Below the pieces are notes generated by a model. That model saw nothing but the letters and a program-made list of their open reading frames with translations. It did not search any database and was not told the DNA's origin. From Streptomyces sp. Ru71 (GTDB lineage: Bacteria; Actinomycetota; Actinomycetes; Streptomycetales; Streptomycetaceae): a stretch of 37,889 nt of DNA. The position numbers and the translations under genes are program-made. The stretch covers positions 1-37,889 of the forward strand of contig NZ_PQSS01000071.1 of the NCBI RefSeq assembly GCF_002920535.1, given 5' to 3'. Below are positions 6,722-14,875 of the stretch, piece after piece (within the stretch, counting starts at the first letter, position 1; each line of letters opens with the position of its first letter).

Positions 6722-7347
6722 GTGAACCCGAGGGGACCACCCAGCGGCTGCCCGTACTGGAGAAGGAGGAGCCCGCCCCGGCACCCGAGGAGGGCGCGCA
6801 GCCGCACGCGCGACGCTACTGGTCGGCCCGCCGCGTCCCGGCCGGCATCGTCGCCGCGCTGCTCCTGGCCGCGTTCGGTCTCTTCCTGTACGACGTCGTG
6901 GCCGTCCGCGCCGGCCACTCGGCGATGCGGTGGCGCAAGGTCCTCGCCGAGCAGCTCGCGACCCGGCCCCTGGACGACATCTGGGTGCTGCTGGGCGCGG
7001 GCGTCGCCGCCGCCGTGGGGCTGTGGCTGATCGTGCTGGCCCTCACGCCCGGTCTGCGGGCCGTGCTGCCGATGCGGCGGGCCCACACCGACGTGCGCGC
7101 CGGACTGCACCGGGACGCGGCCGCCCTGGCGTTGCGCGACCGGGCCATGGAGGTGGCCGGTGTGCAGTCGGCACGGGTGCGGGTGGGCCGCAGGAAGGCG
7201 GACGTCCGCGCGCTGTCGCACTTCCGTGACCTGGACGACGTACACGACGATCTGGACGCGGTGCTCGGCGACGCGGTGCGCGGACTGGGGCTCGCTCGGC
7301 CACCCCGCCTCGCCGTGCGCGTCCGGCGACCCGGACGGAAGGGGTGA
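6718..7347 (+). CDS. DUF6286 membrane protein, AmaP-like
   Basis: A 209-residue protein with a cytosolic Pro/Glu-rich N-terminus and a TM helix at about 39-58 (VPAGIVAALLLAAFGLFLYD). A roughly 30-residue loop and a second TM at about 90-110 (VWVLLGAGVAAAVGLWLIVL-like) follow. The C-terminal domain of about 85 residues runs from VRAGLHRDAAALALRDRAME to RLAVRVRRP. The two-TM plus C-terminal alpha/beta plan is the same as in AmaP, and the C-terminal domain resembles an Asp23 fold. I therefore propose it as a second membrane anchor of the module. It overlaps both neighbours by 4 bp. Confidence 0.8.
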   Translation: MSEPEGTTQRLPVLEKEEPAPAPEEGAQPHARRYWSARRVPAGIVAALLLAAFGLFLYDVVAVRAGHSAMRWRKVLAEQLATRPLDDIWVLLGAGVAAAVGLWLIVLALTPGLRAVLPMRRAHTDVRAGLHRDAAALALRDRAMEVAGVQSARVRVGRRKADVRALSHFRDLDDVHDDLDAVLGDAVRGLGLARPPRLAVRVRRPGRKG

Positions 7348-7931
7348 GCAGGGTGCTCACAACGGTCAACCGGGTGCTGCTCGCCCTGGTCGGGCTGGTG
7401 CTGCTGGCGGTGGGCGGCTCGGTGCTCGCCGTGGGGCTGGGTGCGCCGTCACCCTCCTGGTGGATCCACGAGAACCGGCACGACGTGCTGCTCAGCGACG
7501 GCGAACGCACCCACTGGCGGGACGCCGGCTGGTGGTGGCCGGCGGTCATCGCCGCGCTCGCCGTCCTGCTGCTGCTCGCCCTGTGGTGGCTGACCGCGGT
7601 GGTGCGCCGCCGCCGGCTCTCCGCGGTCCTCGTCGACACCGGCGACGGCGAGGGGGCGCTGCTGCGCGGCCGGGCGCTGGAGCAGGTCCTGGCCGGCGAC
7701 GCGGCCACGCTGGACGGGGCGGCGCGCGCCAACGCCCACCTCACGGGCCACCGCACCGCTCCGGCGGCGCGCATCCGTCTCCACCTGGAACCCCATGTGG
7801 ACCCGGAGACGGCCCTCCACCACCTCACCGACCAGACCCTCACCCACGCCCGCGACGCGGCGGGCCTGAAGTCCCTGCCGGCCGACGTGAGACTACGAAG
7901 CGTCAAACACCGCGCGGAGAGGGTCAGCTGA
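7344..7931 (+). CDS. amaP: Alkaline shock response membrane anchor AmaP-type protein
   Basis: A 195-residue protein. TM1 is at about residues 10-33 (VLLALVGLVLLAVGGSVLAV), then a Trp/His-rich loop of about 35 residues (SPSWWIHENRHDVLLSDGER). TM2 is at about 65-87 (WWPAVIAALAVLLLLALWW), followed by a 100-residue cytosolic domain with RIRLHLEPHVDPETALHHL. This is the arrangement of AmaP, which holds Asp23 at the membrane in Staphylococcus. GTG overlaps the previous stop (GTGA). It is the last gene of the Asp23 unit and faces a minus-strand SDR gene 45 bp away. Confidence 0.85.
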   Translation: MSRVLTTVNRVLLALVGLVLLAVGGSVLAVGLGAPSPSWWIHENRHDVLLSDGERTHWRDAGWWWPAVIAALAVLLLLALWWLTAVVRRRRLSAVLVDTGDGEGALLRGRALEQVLAGDAATLDGAARANAHLTGHRTAPAARIRLHLEPHVDPETALHHLTDQTLTHARDAAGLKSLPADVRLRSVKHRAERVS

Positions 7932-7976
7932 GGCACCCTGGCCTGGCGCTCCCCCCGCCGGTTCAGGGGCCGCCGG

Positions 7977-8732
7977 TCAGAAGCCGTGCCGGGTGCCGCC
8001 GTCCACCGGGAGCATCACGCCCGTGATGTACGAGGCGGCCGGCGAGAGCAGGAAGGCGGCCGCCCGGCCGAACTCCTCCGGGGCGCCGTAGCGGCGCAGC
8101 GGAATGCGGGACTCGCTGGCCGCACGGGTCGCCTCCGGGTCGGCCGACAGGGCGTCCAGCTCGCGCACCCGGTCGGTGTCGATACGGCCCGGCAGCAGGC
8201 CCACGACCCGGATGCCGCGCGGCCCCAGCTCGTCGGCGAGGGACTTGGCGAACCCGGCCAGGCCCGGCCGCAGCCCGTTGGAGATGGTCAGCCCAGGGAT
8301 CGGCTCGTGCACCGACCCGGACAGCACGAAGCCGATCACGCCGCCCGGCTCCAGCTCGGCCGCCGCCGTCCGTGCCAGCCGCACCGCGCCGAGGAAGACG
8401 GAGTCGAACGCGGCCCGCCACTGCTCGTCGGTGTTGTCGGCGACGAAGCCGGGCGGCGGCCCGCCGACGCTGACGAGGATGCCGTCGAAGCCGCCGAAGT
8501 GCTCCCGCGCGGCGGCGACGAGCCGCTCGGGCCCGTCCGCGTCGGCGTTGTCCACGGCCACTCCGACCGCGTTCTCGCCCAGCTCGGCGGCCGCGTCGGC
8601 GACCCGCTTCTCGTCCCGCCCGGTGATGACGACCTTCGCACCGTCGGCGACGAGCTCACGCGCGCTGGCGTTGCCCAGGCCGCGCGTGGCACCGGTGACG
8701 ACGAACACCCGGTCCTTCAGTCCAAGATCCAT
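7977..8732 (-). CDS. SDR family oxidoreductase lacking the usual YxxxK
   Basis: A 251-residue short-chain dehydrogenase/reductase with the N-terminal cofactor loop TGATRGLG (residues 13-20), a strand ending in SVGGPPPG at the place of the NNAG motif, and the C-terminal ITGVMLPVDGG. At the active site, the segment after the catalytic Ser region (FVLSGSVHE) reads LTISNGLRPG. The expected Tyr and Lys of YxxxK are Asn152 and Arg155. This matches a divergent FabG-like subgroup in which the classical tetrad is not conserved; redox activity should not be assumed. It starts 5 bp after the stop of the GH15 gene, so the two are likely cotranscribed. Confidence 0.9.
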   Translation of the reverse strand: MDLGLKDRVFVVTGATRGLGNASARELVADGAKVVITGRDEKRVADAAAELGENAVGVAVDNADADGPERLVAAAREHFGGFDGILVSVGGPPPGFVADNTDEQWRAAFDSVFLGAVRLARTAAAELEPGGVIGFVLSGSVHEPIPGLTISNGLRPGLAGFAKSLADELGPRGIRVVGLLPGRIDTDRVRELDALSADPEATRAASESRIPLRRYGAPEEFGRAAAFLLSPAASYITGVMLPVDGGTRHGF

Positions 8733-8737
8733 GGCCC

Positions 8738-10525
8738 CTATCCTGCCTCCTGCCCACCGAAGAGGGCGAGGGCGGTGTTGACCAGACCGATATGGCTGAA
8801 CGCCTGCGGGAAATTGCCCAGCAGGCGGTCGTCGACCGGGTCGTACTCCTCGGACAGCAGCCCGACGTCGTTGGCCACGCCGACCAGCCGTTCGAACAGC
8901 TCCTGGGCCTCCTTGCGCCGGCCCGCGCCGTGCAGGGCGTCCGCCAGCCAGAACGAGCACGCCAGGAACGTGCCCTCCTCGCCGGGCAGCCCGTCCACGG
9001 TGGTGCCGTCGCTGCTGTAGCGGCGCAGGAAGCCGTGATGGCCGAGCTCCTCGCGGATCGCCTCGACGGTGCCGAGCACCCGCGGATCGTCCGGCGGCAG
9101 GAAACCCACGCGGGGGATGAGCAGCAGCGCGGCGTCCAGCTCGCTCGACCCGTAGTACTGCGTGAACGTGTTGCGCTCGGCGTCGAAGCCCTTCTCGCAC
9201 ACCTCGCGGTGCACCTCGTCGCGCATGGCCCGCCAGCCGTCCAGGTCGCCGTCGAGCTCCTTGTGCTCCTCCAGTGCGCGCACCGCCCGGTCGGCGGCCA
9301 CCCAGACCATCACCTTGGAGTGCACGAAGTGCTTGCGCCCGCCGCGCACCTCCCACAGCCCCTCGTCCGGCTGCCGCCACTGGTCGCGCAGCCAGTCCAG
9401 CAGGGACCGCTGGATCGACCACATGTGCGGCTTGGTGGACAGCCCCGCGCTGCGCGCCAGTGCCAGCGAGTCCATCACCTCGCCGTACACGTCGAGCTGG
9501 AGCTGGTTGACGGCGTCGTTGCCGATGCGGACGGGCGCGGAGTCGGCGAAGCCGGACAGCCACGGCAGCTCCATCTCGGGCAGGCGCCGCTCGCCCGCGA
9601 GCCCGTACATGATCTGCAGGTCGGCGGGGTCGCCCGCGACCGCGCGCAGCAGCCAGTTGCGCCACTCCTCGGCCTCCCGCCGGTAGCCGGCCGTGATCAG
9701 TGCCTCCAGGGTGAGCGTGGAGTCGCGCAGCCAGCTGTAGCGGTAGTCCCAGTTGCGTACGCCGCCGATCTCCTCCGGCAGCGAGGTCGTGGGGGCGGCG
9801 ACGATCCCGCCGGTGGGGGCGTAGGTCAGCGCCTTGAGGGTGATCAGCGAGCGGACCACGGCGTCCCGGTGCGGGCCGTCGTAGCGGCACCGCGCCACCC
9901 AGCCGCGCCAGCCGCGGACGCTGCTGCGCAGTGCTTCGTGGGGGTCGACCAGCGGGGGGCGCGGCTCGTGCGAGGGGTGCCAGGTCAGCACGAACGCGAC
10001 CTTCTCGCCCTTGCCGACGGTGAACTCCGAGTGGGTGCCGAAGTCCTCGCCCCAGGTGCGGACGGCCGGCTCGCTGCGCAGCCACACCGAGTCGGGACCG
10101 GCGACGGCCACCCGGTGGTCGCGCGAGCGGCGCATCCAGGGGACGATCGAGCCGTAGTCGAAGCGCAGCCGGAGCGTGCTGTGCATCGTGACGCGGCCCT
10201 CCAGGCCCTCCACGACGCGGACCAGGTCGGGTGCGCGGTCGCGCTGCGGCATCAGGTCGGTGACGCGGACCCGGCCGTCGGGGGTGTCCCACTCGGTGTC
10301 GAGGACGAGGGTGTCGCGGCGGTAGGCGCGGCGGGTGCAGGGGCCGTCGACCCCTTTCGGGGCGATGCGCCAGTGGCCGTTGTCCTCGTCGCCCAGCAGC
10401 CTGGCGAAGCAGGCGCCGGAGTCGAAGCGGGGCAGGCAGAGCCAGTCCACGGAGCCGTCGCGGCCCACCAGGGCCGCCGTCTGCTCGTCGCCGATCAGGG
10501 CGTAGTCGGAGATGCGCGGGTACAC
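8738..10525 (-). CDS. Glycoside hydrolase family 15 protein (glucoamylase/trehalase type)
   Basis: About 595 residues, typical for the bacterial two-domain GH15 family. The N-terminal beta-sandwich begins with ISDYALIGDEQTAALVGRDG and DWLCLPRFDS, the family's usual opening. The (alpha/alpha)6 barrel carries GGVRNWDYRYSWLRDST. The general-acid region is DEGLWEVRGGRKHFVHSKVM, and a C-terminal Glu-containing segment is GEEGTFLACSFW. Relatives hydrolyse alpha-glucans or trehalose; substrate cannot be fixed from sequence. There is no signal peptide, so it is cytosolic. I take GTG at 10525, just before YPRISDY, because family members start near this point; an in-frame TTG at 10558 would add 11 residues. 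No strong ribosome-binding site distinguishes them. Confidence 0.9.
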   Translation of the reverse strand: MYPRISDYALIGDEQTAALVGRDGSVDWLCLPRFDSGACFARLLGDEDNGHWRIAPKGVDGPCTRRAYRRDTLVLDTEWDTPDGRVRVTDLMPQRDRAPDLVRVVEGLEGRVTMHSTLRLRFDYGSIVPWMRRSRDHRVAVAGPDSVWLRSEPAVRTWGEDFGTHSEFTVGKGEKVAFVLTWHPSHEPRPPLVDPHEALRSSVRGWRGWVARCRYDGPHRDAVVRSLITLKALTYAPTGGIVAAPTTSLPEEIGGVRNWDYRYSWLRDSTLTLEALITAGYRREAEEWRNWLLRAVAGDPADLQIMYGLAGERRLPEMELPWLSGFADSAPVRIGNDAVNQLQLDVYGEVMDSLALARSAGLSTKPHMWSIQRSLLDWLRDQWRQPDEGLWEVRGGRKHFVHSKVMVWVAADRAVRALEEHKELDGDLDGWRAMRDEVHREVCEKGFDAERNTFTQYYGSSELDAALLLIPRVGFLPPDDPRVLGTVEAIREELGHHGFLRRYSSDGTTVDGLPGEEGTFLACSFWLADALHGAGRRKEAQELFERLVGVANDVGLLSEEYDPVDDRLLGNFPQAFSHIGLVNTALALFGGQEAG

Positions 10526-10593
10526 GCCGTCCGGGTTCCCGCAGGGGTGATACGGCAATCAGCGGGTGCGCCGGGGGAGTGAGACCCGGCCGC

Positions 10594-11406
10594 TCACACC
10601 GCCGCGGGGGCGGTCTCCTCGGCCCTCTCCTGCGCGGCCCGCTGGGTCCGCTCCCGGATCTCACGGCGGGCCAAGACCACCCAGCCGACGGGGACACAGG
10701 CGGAGAACAGCCACCACTGGATGGCGTAGGCGTAGTTCAGCGCGGAGTCCTCCATGCCGGGCTTGCCGCCGATCAGCTCGGGGCTGCCGCCCTTGGGCTG
10801 CGGCGCGCTCAGCGCCAGGTAGCCGCCGACCACCTGGGCGCCCAGGCGCCGCGCCTGCTGCTCGCTGTTGATCAGCATGACCTGCCGGTCGGGCAGTCCC
10901 TTGACGTCCTTGATGCCGCTGGCCGCGGTCGTCTCGTCGGGCATCAGCCGCCCGGTGACGGTGAGCTCGCCGCCCGGCGGCGCAGGGACCTTCGGGAACG
11001 CGGTCTGGGTGGGGCCGTCGGCGGGGATCCAGCCCCGGTTGACCAGGACGACCTTGCCGTCGGTGAGGACGAAGGGGGTGAGGACGTGGAACCCGACCTC
11101 ACCGGAGTCGTTGACCCGCCGCCGCACGACGACCTCGCGGTCGGGCTCGAAACGGCCCGTGGCGGTCACGTTGCGGTAGCGCTGGTCGGTGGTGACGGTG
11201 TGTCCCGGGGAGGTCAGCCGCTCCACGGGCACCGGCCGGGAGCCGAGCGCGTCGGACACCAGCTGGTTGCGGGCGCTGCGCTCCTCGTAACGGTGCATCT
11301 GCCAGAAGCCCAGCCGGATCATCGTCGGGATCAGCGCGATCGCGACGACGGTGAGGATCACCCACTGGCGGGTCAACAGGAAGCGGTACACCCCACGACG
11401 GTACAT
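10594..11406 (-). CDS. SURF1 family cytochrome oxidase biogenesis protein
   Basis: A 270-residue membrane protein with the SURF1 layout. One TM helix lies near the N-terminus (about 12-33, followed by RLGFWQMHRYEER), then a large extracytoplasmic domain with VNRGWIP and PDETTAASG. A second TM near the C-terminus (NYAYAIQWWLFSACVPVGWV) completes the plan, with a charged cytosolic tail. The motifs GFWQ..R, RGWIP and NYAYAIQWW are characteristic. SURF1 proteins assist heme insertion into cytochrome c oxidase. ATG at 11406 has only a weak ribosome-binding site. An unusually G-rich block lies immediately upstream. Confidence 0.92.
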   Translation of the reverse strand: MYRRGVYRFLLTRQWVILTVVAIALIPTMIRLGFWQMHRYEERSARNQLVSDALGSRPVPVERLTSPGHTVTTDQRYRNVTATGRFEPDREVVVRRRVNDSGEVGFHVLTPFVLTDGKVVLVNRGWIPADGPTQTAFPKVPAPPGGELTVTGRLMPDETTAASGIKDVKGLPDRQVMLINSEQQARRLGAQVVGGYLALSAPQPKGGSPELIGGKPGMEDSALNYAYAIQWWLFSACVPVGWVVLARREIRERTQRAAQERAEETAPAAV

Positions 11407-11430
11407 CTCGGGCCGTGGGGTGCTCGCACA

Positions 11431-11482
11431 GGGGTGTGGTCGGGGTTGGTACAGGGGGGTGTGGTCGGGGGCTGCCCGGGGG
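11431..11482 (+). other. Putative G-quadruplex block upstream of the SURF1 gene
   Basis: Five G runs of 4-6 (11431-11434, 11442-11445, 11454-11459, 11467-11471, 11478-11482) are separated by loops of 7, 8, 7 and 6 nt. It arises from a duplicated GGGTGTGGTCGGG unit. The G strand is the template strand of the SURF1 gene and the coding strand relative to rightward transcription. It sits within 80 bp upstream of the SURF1 start. Confidence 0.6.
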
Positions 11483-11511
11483 TGTGGCCGCGGGTGCGGT
11501 CCCGGGGCGGC

Positions 11512-11745
11512 TCAGACCCGGTCGACGATGCCCGCCTTCCCCTCCGCGCGGGCGCAGTGGGCGCCGCAGTACCAGTGGCCCTCGACCTCCACCCCCTGGC
11601 CGATGATCTGGACACGACAGTGCTCGCAGATCGGGGCCATGCGGTGGATCGCACAGGAGAAGCAGTCGAAGACGTGCACCGCGCCCTGGGCGTGGACCTC
11701 GAAGGTCATTCCGTAGTCATTGCCGCAAACTTCGCATCTCGCCAT
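11512..11745 (-). CDS. Small multi-Cys zinc-ribbon protein
   Basis: A 77-residue protein with four Cys pairs: CEVC near the N-terminus, CFSC, CEHC and CGAHC, with His residues at SCAIHRM and GHWYC. The spacing suggests two treble-clef or ribbon zinc sites like those of LIM-type prokaryotic zinc fingers. There is no signal peptide or TM helix. ATG at 11745 (MARCEVCGNDYG) is preferred to a longer in-frame start because the domain begins there. Similar proteins are widespread hypothetical proteins in actinomycetes; the function is unknown. It is probably cotranscribed with the exonuclease gene upstream or independently; the 80-bp gap does not decide. Confidence 0.82.
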   Translation of the reverse strand: MARCEVCGNDYGMTFEVHAQGAVHVFDCFSCAIHRMAPICEHCRVQIIGQGVEVEGHWYCGAHCARAEGKAGIVDRV

Positions 11746-11825
11746 GCGCCACAGGGTGAGCCGTCGACCGGACCGGGGCGAGCGGGCGCCGGGCGAGTCG
11801 CGCCGCAATCACCCGTCCGTACGGG

Positions 11826-12818
11826 TCACCCGTCGGCCGGCTCCACATCCGCCAGCAGCTGACCGAACGCCGCCTCGTCGACGACCGGCGTCCCGAACTG
11901 CCGGGCCTTGACCACCTTCGACGTGCCCGATTCGGGGTCGTTCGTGACCAGCAGACTGGTCAGCCGGGAGATGCTGGTCGCCACATGCAGCCCGGCCTCG
12001 GTGGCCCGGTCCTCCAGCAGCTCCCGGTCGACCGACGTGTCACCGGAAAAGGCGATCCGCATGCCCTGCTTGAGTCTTTTGCCCTCTTCGTACCGGCCCG
12101 GGTTCGGATACGGGCAGGCGGGCCTCTTGCGCGAGGGGCGCCAACTGCCCGGCCGGTAGCCGCCGTAACCGCCCTGCGCCTGCCGCCCGATGAGCGGCGC
12201 CGGCCCGTCCCGCCACTCGGTCAGCGGCCGGCACTCCTGCAGCGGCAGCCGAGCCCCGCTCGCCGCCGCCGCCCTCAGACTCGGCCGGAACGCCTCCGCC
12301 AGCACGCGCGCGTCGTCCAGCGCGTGGTGCGCCCGCTGCTGGACGACACCGAAGTGCGCGGCCAGCGTCTCCAGCTTGTGGTTGGGCAGCGGCAGCCCCA
12401 ACTCCTTGGACAGCGCGATGGTGCACAGCCGCTGCCGGACCGGCGCCTCGCTCTCGGCGCGCGCGTACTCCCGGGCGATCATCTGCCAGTCGAAGACGGC
12501 GTTGTGCGCCACCAGTACCCGCCCGGCCAGCCGTGCCGCGAACTCCTCGGCCACGTCCCGGAACAGCGGCGCCCCCTCCAGCACCTCGCTCGTCAGGCCG
12601 TGGATCCACACCGGCCCCGGGTCCCGCTCGGGGTTGACCAGCGTGTACCAGTGGTCCTCGACCTCGCCGCGCGCGTCCAGCCGGTAGACCGCCGCGGAGA
12701 TGATGCGGTCGTCCCGGGCCAGTCCGGTGGTCTCCACGTCAACGACCGCGTATCCCTGGGGATACGCGGCCGGCCACTCGGTGGGGGAGGACAGAGCGGT
12801 CGTGCGGTCTTCGAGCAT
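11826..12818 (-). CDS. DEDDh 3'-5' exonuclease with C-terminal BRCT-like domain
   Basis: A 330-residue protein. Exo I motif VVDVETTG (Asp27, Glu29), Exo II VAHNAVFDW (Asp110) and Exo III HHALDDARV (His165, Asp169) give a complete DnaQ-like DEDDh nuclease. A basic, aromatic linker (about 215-250) follows. The last 80 residues (GMRIAFSGDTSVDRELLEDR to PVVDEAAFGQLL) have the GxxxxFSG...R..L.......G pattern of a BRCT domain. Stand-alone epsilon-like nucleases with BRCT domains are linked to DNA repair and proofreading. The enzyme would remove 3' nucleotides from DNA or RNA. ATG at 12818 is preceded by CAGGGA; longer in-frame extensions have no domain character. Confidence 0.93.
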   Translation of the reverse strand: MLEDRTTALSSPTEWPAAYPQGYAVVDVETTGLARDDRIISAAVYRLDARGEVEDHWYTLVNPERDPGPVWIHGLTSEVLEGAPLFRDVAEEFAARLAGRVLVAHNAVFDWQMIAREYARAESEAPVRQRLCTIALSKELGLPLPNHKLETLAAHFGVVQQRAHHALDDARVLAEAFRPSLRAAAASGARLPLQECRPLTEWRDGPAPLIGRQAQGGYGGYRPGSWRPSRKRPACPYPNPGRYEEGKRLKQGMRIAFSGDTSVDRELLEDRATEAGLHVATSISRLTSLLVTNDPESGTSKVVKARQFGTPVVDEAAFGQLLADVEPADG

Positions 12819-12978
12819 GGTCCCTGAGGATACGGGCCGCCACTGACAGTGCTGCCCGTCAGGTCCCGCCCCACCTGCCCGGGTTGGGTGTATGTGCCCG
12901 GTTTCGCCGTCGCGGGCCGGCGTCACCCCGCGGCGGGTCGGCCGCCACGCCCGCCGCGCCGGGTGCCATGCTCCGCAC

Positions 12979-13689
12979 GTGACCGACTCCAACCATGACG
13001 AAGCCCACGGCGGCGCGCTCGGGGAGCGGCTGAACTGGCTGCGGGCGGCGGTGCTCGGCGCCAATGACGGCATCGTGTCGACCGCCGGTCTCGTCGTCGG
13101 CGTGGCCGGCGCCACCGACGACCGCGCGTCGCTGCTGACGGCCGGCCTGGCCGGACTGCTCGCCGGGTCCATGTCGATGGCGGCCGGCGAGTACGTGTCG
13201 GTCTCCACCCAGCGGGACTCCGAGCTCGCCGCCCTCGCCCTGGAGAAGCGGGAGTTGAGGGAGCGGCCGGAGGCCGAACTGGAGGAACTGGCCCAACTCC
13301 TGCAGCAGCGCGGGCTGTCGTACGAGGTGGCCCGGGAGGCGGCGGAGCAGCTGACGGAACGCGACGCGCTGCGCGCGCACGCGCGCGTGGAGCTCGGCAT
13401 CGACCCCGACGAGCTGACCAACCCCTGGCACGCGGCCTGGGCGAGCTTCCTTGCGTTCACGGTCGGCGCGCTGCTGCCGCTGCTGGCCATCGTGCTGCCA
13501 CCGGCCGGCTGGCGCCTCGCGGTGACCGTCGTTTCCGTCCTGGCCGCCCTGGTGCTCACCGGCTTCAGCAGCGCACGCCTCGGGGCGGCCCGCCCCACCC
13601 GGGCCGTCCTGCGCAACGTCGCCGGCGGCGCGCTGGCCATGGGCGTGACGTACGCGGCGGGGACGCTGCTCGGCGCGGCCGGGGTCTGA
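12979..13689 (+). CDS. VIT1/CCC1 family metal transporter
   Basis: A 236-residue integral membrane protein of the VIT1/CCC1 family, which carries Fe2+ or Mn2+. The N-terminal TM1 motif LGANDGIVSTAGLVVGVAGA, then TM2 LLAGSMSMAAGEYVSVSTQRD with the conserved Met and Glu residues, are diagnostic. A long charged amphipathic segment (about 85-145) is the cytosolic metal-binding domain, followed by three TM helices to the C-terminus. GTG at 12979 gives the usual short N-terminus. No clear ribosome-binding site precedes it. It is divergent from the exonuclease gene with a 160-bp spacer in between. Confidence 0.92.
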   Translation: MTDSNHDEAHGGALGERLNWLRAAVLGANDGIVSTAGLVVGVAGATDDRASLLTAGLAGLLAGSMSMAAGEYVSVSTQRDSELAALALEKRELRERPEAELEELAQLLQQRGLSYEVAREAAEQLTERDALRAHARVELGIDPDELTNPWHAAWASFLAFTVGALLPLLAIVLPPAGWRLAVTVVSVLAALVLTGFSSARLGAARPTRAVLRNVAGGALAMGVTYAAGTLLGAAGV

Positions 13690-13821
13690 CGGGGCCAGGC
13701 GGGCGGGCCAGGAGGGGCCAGAGGGTCCTGAAGGGGCGGACGCCCAGGTCACTGGCGTACCGTGAAGTGCGCTCGCCACCCCTGAGCGCACCCCACGCCC
13801 CGTACGAGAAAGATCCTCGCC

Positions 13822-14871
13822 ATGCGCGCCACCACCATCCACGCCCCCTACGACATGCGCGTGGAGGACGTGCCCGAGCCCGTGGTGCAGCTCCCCACCG
13901 ACGCCGTGGTGCGGGTGTTGCGCGCCTGCATCTGCGGCAGCGACCTGTGGGCCTACCGCGGCGAGGCCGCCCGGCAGCCGGGCCAGCGCATCGGCCACGA
14001 GTTCCTCGGCGTCGTCGAGGAGACCGGCTCCGAGGTGAGCACCGTGCGGCGCGGCGACCTGGTGGTGGCGCCCTTCATGTGGTCCGACGGCGTCTGCGAC
14101 CACTGCCGCGAGGGCCTGACCACCTCCTGCGAGCACGGCGGCTTCTGGGGCTCGGTCGGCTACGACGGCGGCCAGGGCGAGGCCGTGCGCGTCCCCTACG
14201 CCGACGGCACCCTCGTGCAGCTCCCCAAGGACGCCGCCTCCGACGACCACCTGCTGTCCGCCCTGCTGACCCTGTCCGACGTGCTGGGCACCGGCCACCA
14301 CGCGGCCCTCGGCGCGGGCGCCCGCCCCGGCGCCACGGTCGCCGTCGTCGGCGACGGCGCGGTCGGCCTGTGCGCGGTGCTCGCGGCCAAGCGGCTGGGC
14401 GCCGAGCGGATCATCGCGCTGGGCCGGCACGAGGTCCGCACCGGCATCGCCCGCCGCTTCGGCGCCACCGACGTCGTCGCCGAGCGCGGCGAGGCCGCCG
14501 TGGAGGCCGTGCGCGAACTCACCCGCGGTCAGGGCGCGCACGCCGTCGTCGAGGCCGTCGGCACCGAGCAGTCCATGAAGACGGCCGTCCACATCACCCG
14601 CGACGGCGGCGCCATCGGCTTCGTCGGCGTGCCGCACGGCAGCGGCACCGGCCTCGACCTCGGTGTGATGTTCGACCGCAACATCGCCCTGCGCGGCGGT
14701 GTCGCCCCGGTCCGCGCCTACATCCCCGAGCTGCTGCCGGACGTCCTGTCCGGCCGTGTCGACCCGTCGCCGGTGTTCGACATGACGGTCGACATCGAGG
14801 GCGTGCCCGCCGGCTACAAGGCCATGGACGAGCGCACCGCGCTGAAGGTGCTCGTCACCAACGACCGGTGA
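13822..14871 (+). CDS. Zinc-dependent alcohol dehydrogenase family protein
   Basis: A 349-residue medium-chain dehydrogenase. The catalytic zinc site is CICGSDLW (Cys38) with GHEFLG (His59, Glu60). The structural zinc lobe reads SDGVCDHCREGLTTSC: only three of the usual four Cys are present (92, 95, 103), the first being Asp89, a substitution I recall in this subgroup. The Rossmann fold has VVGDGAVGLCAV and GTEQS. Such enzymes oxidise alcohols or related substrates with NAD(P); the substrate is unknown. The ATG lies in a weak ribosome-binding context. A TACCGT at about 13758 could be the -10. It ends 4 bp from the convergent CopD gene. Confidence 0.92.
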   Translation: MRATTIHAPYDMRVEDVPEPVVQLPTDAVVRVLRACICGSDLWAYRGEAARQPGQRIGHEFLGVVEETGSEVSTVRRGDLVVAPFMWSDGVCDHCREGLTTSCEHGGFWGSVGYDGGQGEAVRVPYADGTLVQLPKDAASDDHLLSALLTLSDVLGTGHHAALGAGARPGATVAVVGDGAVGLCAVLAAKRLGAERIIALGRHEVRTGIARRFGATDVVAERGEAAVEAVRELTRGQGAHAVVEAVGTEQSMKTAVHITRDGGAIGFVGVPHGSGTGLDLGVMFDRNIALRGGVAPVRAYIPELLPDVLSGRVDPSPVFDMTVDIEGVPAGYKAMDERTALKVLVTNDR

Positions 14872-14875
14872 GCCG

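Noticed and set aside
7977..10697. 906-residue minus-strand frame joining the SDR with an out-of-frame reading of the GH15 gene
   Set aside because: The SDR begins at 8732 with its conserved N-terminus; the extension is the wrong frame of the GH15 gene, so this is no fusion.
11826..13640. Long N-terminal extension of the exonuclease across the VIT-type transporter
   Set aside because: The extension is antisense to a real transporter gene; the exonuclease starts at 12818.
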